From contig DNIF01000152.1 in assembly GCA_003485715.1 (NCBI GenBank), positions 1 to 8,736 of the forward strand: 8,736 bases of DNA. Reading direction: 5' to 3'. The notes below the pieces were generated by a model. It worked only from the letters and a program-made list of their open reading frames with translations, made no database searches and was not told where the DNA came from. Positions 7,409 to 8,736 of the stretch are shown piece after piece. Each line of letters starts with the position of its first letter. The first letter of the stretch is position 1. The position numbers and the translations under genes are program-made. The stretch comes from Gammaproteobacteria bacterium (lineage in GTDB: Bacteria; Pseudomonadota; Gammaproteobacteria; UBA7966).

Positions 7409-8736
7409 TCAGGAGCTGTAGTACATCTTGAACTCAATCGGATGGGGGGTCATGCGGAAGGCGGTGACTTCCTGCATCTTCAGTGCGATGTAGGCATCGA
7501 TGAGGTCGTCGGAAAACACACCGCCAGCCGTGAGGAAGCTGCGGTCCCGATCCAGTGCATCCAGGGCCATATCGAGGGAATGGCACACGTGCGGGATGAG
7601 CTTCTCCTCCTCCGGGGGCAGATCATAGAGATCCTTGTCCATCGGCTCGCCTGGATGGATGCGGTTCTTGATGCCATCCAGACCGGCCATCATCAGCGCG
7701 GCAAAGGTGAGATATGGGTTGCCGGCCGGATCCGGGAAGCGCACCTCGATGCGACGCCCCTTGGGATTGGGGATGTAGGGAATGCGGATGGAGGCCGAGC
7801 GATTGCGCGCGGAGTAGGCGAGCAGGATGGGTGCCTCGAAGCCCGGCACCAGCCGCTTGTAGCTGTTGGTAGTGGAGTTCGAGAAGGCATTGATCGCCTG
7901 GGCATGCTTGACGATGCCACCGATGTAGAACAGGGCGAGTTCGGAGAGACCCCCGTAGCCATCACCCGCGAACAGGTTCACGCCTCCCCTGGCCAGCGAC
8001 TGGTGTACGTGCATGCCACTGCCATTGTCGCCGACCAGCGGCTTGGCCATGAAGGTGGCCGTCTTGCCGTAACCGTGTGCCACGTTGTGCACGACGTACT
8101 TCAGGAGCTGCAGGGAATCCGCCCGCTTGGTCAGCGTGTCGAAGCGCGTGCCGATCTCACACTGGCCGGCGGTCGCCACCTCGTGGTGATGCACTTCGGT
8201 TTCCACGCCCAACTGGTCGAGGATCACGCACATGGCCGAGCGGATGTCCTGTAGGGAATCGACCGGCGGGACAGGGAAATAACCACCCTTCACCCCGGGG
8301 CGATGGCCGGTGTTGCCGTCTTCCTGCTTGCGTCCCGAGGCCCAGGCACCCTCCTCGGAATCGATGTGGTGATACTGCTCGTTCATCTCGGATTTGAAGC
8401 GCACGTCGTCGAAGATGAAGAATTCGGGCTCCGGACCGAAGTAGGCGTCGTCCGCAATTCCCGTTGACTTCAGATAGGCCTCGGCGCGCTTGGCCAGTGA
8501 GCGCGGATCACGCTCGTAGCCCTGGCCGGTACTGGGCTCCAGGACATCACAGCGCAGGATGAGCGTCTTCTCCTCGAAGAAGGGATCCAGCACGGCCGTG
8601 GTCGGGTCCGGCAGCAGGATCATGTCGGACTCGTTGATGCCCTTCCAGCCGGCGATCGAAGAGCCGTCGAACATCTTGCCGCTTTCGAAGGTGTCCTCGT
8701 CGATGGCGTGCGCGGGGAAGGTGACGTGCTGCTCCT
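7409..8736 (-). CDS. glnA: GlnA, type I glutamine synthetase (N-terminus outside window)
   Basis: Catalyses ATP-dependent condensation of ammonia with glutamate to glutamine, as a cytoplasmic dodecamer. The frame is open to the window edge: 441 residues are visible, starting EQHVTFPAHA, so only about 28 residues are missing compared with the 469-residue E. coli enzyme; the ATG at 8674 is internal (MFDGSS). In numbering from that Met, family motifs include FGPEPEFFIFDD (79-90), HHHEVATAGQ (162-171), GDNGSGMHVHQS (215-226), the flexible loop STTNSYKRLVPG (267-278), SARNRSASIRIP (288-299) and RIEVRFPD (308-315). Tyr350 in DLYDLPPEE (codon 7627-7625) matches the adenylylated Tyr397 of E. coli, so GlnE-type regulation is expected of this GSI-beta enzyme. 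The end RMTPHPIEFKMYYSS is typical. It is followed by its own terminator and then by ntrBC, the usual gammaproteobacterial order. Confidence 0.98.
   Translation of the reverse strand, partial: EQHVTFPAHAIDEDTFESGKMFDGSSIAGWKGINESDMILLPDPTTAVLDPFFEEKTLILRCDVLEPSTGQGYERDPRSLAKRAEAYLKSTGIADDAYFGPEPEFFIFDDVRFKSEMNEQYHHIDSEEGAWASGRKQEDGNTGHRPGVKGGYFPVPPVDSLQDIRSAMCVILDQLGVETEVHHHEVATAGQCEIGTRFDTLTKRADSLQLLKYVVHNVAHGYGKTATFMAKPLVGDNGSGMHVHQSLARGGVNLFAGDGYGGLSELALFYIGGIVKHAQAINAFSNSTTNSYKRLVPGFEAPILLAYSARNRSASIRIPYIPNPKGRRIEVRFPDPAGNPYLTFAALMMAGLDGIKNRIHPGEPMDKDLYDLPPEEEKLIPHVCHSLDMALDALDRDRSFLTAGGVFSDDLIDAYIALKMQEVTAFRMTPHPIEFKMYYSS

Overview
The window is GC-rich, densely packed with genes and looks like a gammaproteobacterial chromosome. 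The main evidence is a glnA-ntrB-ntrC block whose proteins follow the enterobacterial versions closely, including the adenylylation tyrosine of GlnA, the H box of NtrB and the GAFTGA loop of NtrC. I cannot name the genus. An Ectothiorhodospira- or Chromatium-like lineage would fit, but that is a guess.

Layout from left to right. Positions 1-90 hold the last 29 codons of an unrecognised plus-strand gene. Converging on it is a minus-strand lipid module: glycosyltransferase family 2 (3301-2360), btaA (2184-985) and btaB (950-207). BtaA and BtaB are the two enzymes of bacterial betaine lipid (DGTS) synthesis, which makes a phosphorus-free membrane lipid from diacylglycerol and S-adenosylmethionine. 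A 266-bp divergent region (3302-3567) separates the glycosyltransferase from a plus-strand HDOD-domain signalling protein (3568-4482). That gene converges on ntrC across a 63-bp gap holding a hairpin. The right half is the nitrogen block on the minus strand: glnA (8736-7409, its first ~28 codons outside the window), a rho-independent terminator, a 306-bp spacer with a candidate sigma-54 promoter, then ntrB (7102-6011) overlapping ntrC (6024-4546) by 14 bp.

How the genes work together. GlnA assimilates ammonia into glutamine. NtrB and NtrC sense and transmit nitrogen status to sigma-54 promoters, probably including that of glnA. BtaA and BtaB act in sequence on the same lipid. The glycosyltransferase lies upstream on the same strand and could add a sugar to a lipid or a polysaccharide, but its substrate cannot be read from the sequence. 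I see no tRNA, rRNA, CRISPR array, insertion sequence or phage gene. The most unusual content is the betaine-lipid gene pair with its glycosyltransferase neighbour and the 10-bp-arm inverted repeat between them, followed by the possible independent sigma-54 promoter of ntrBC.
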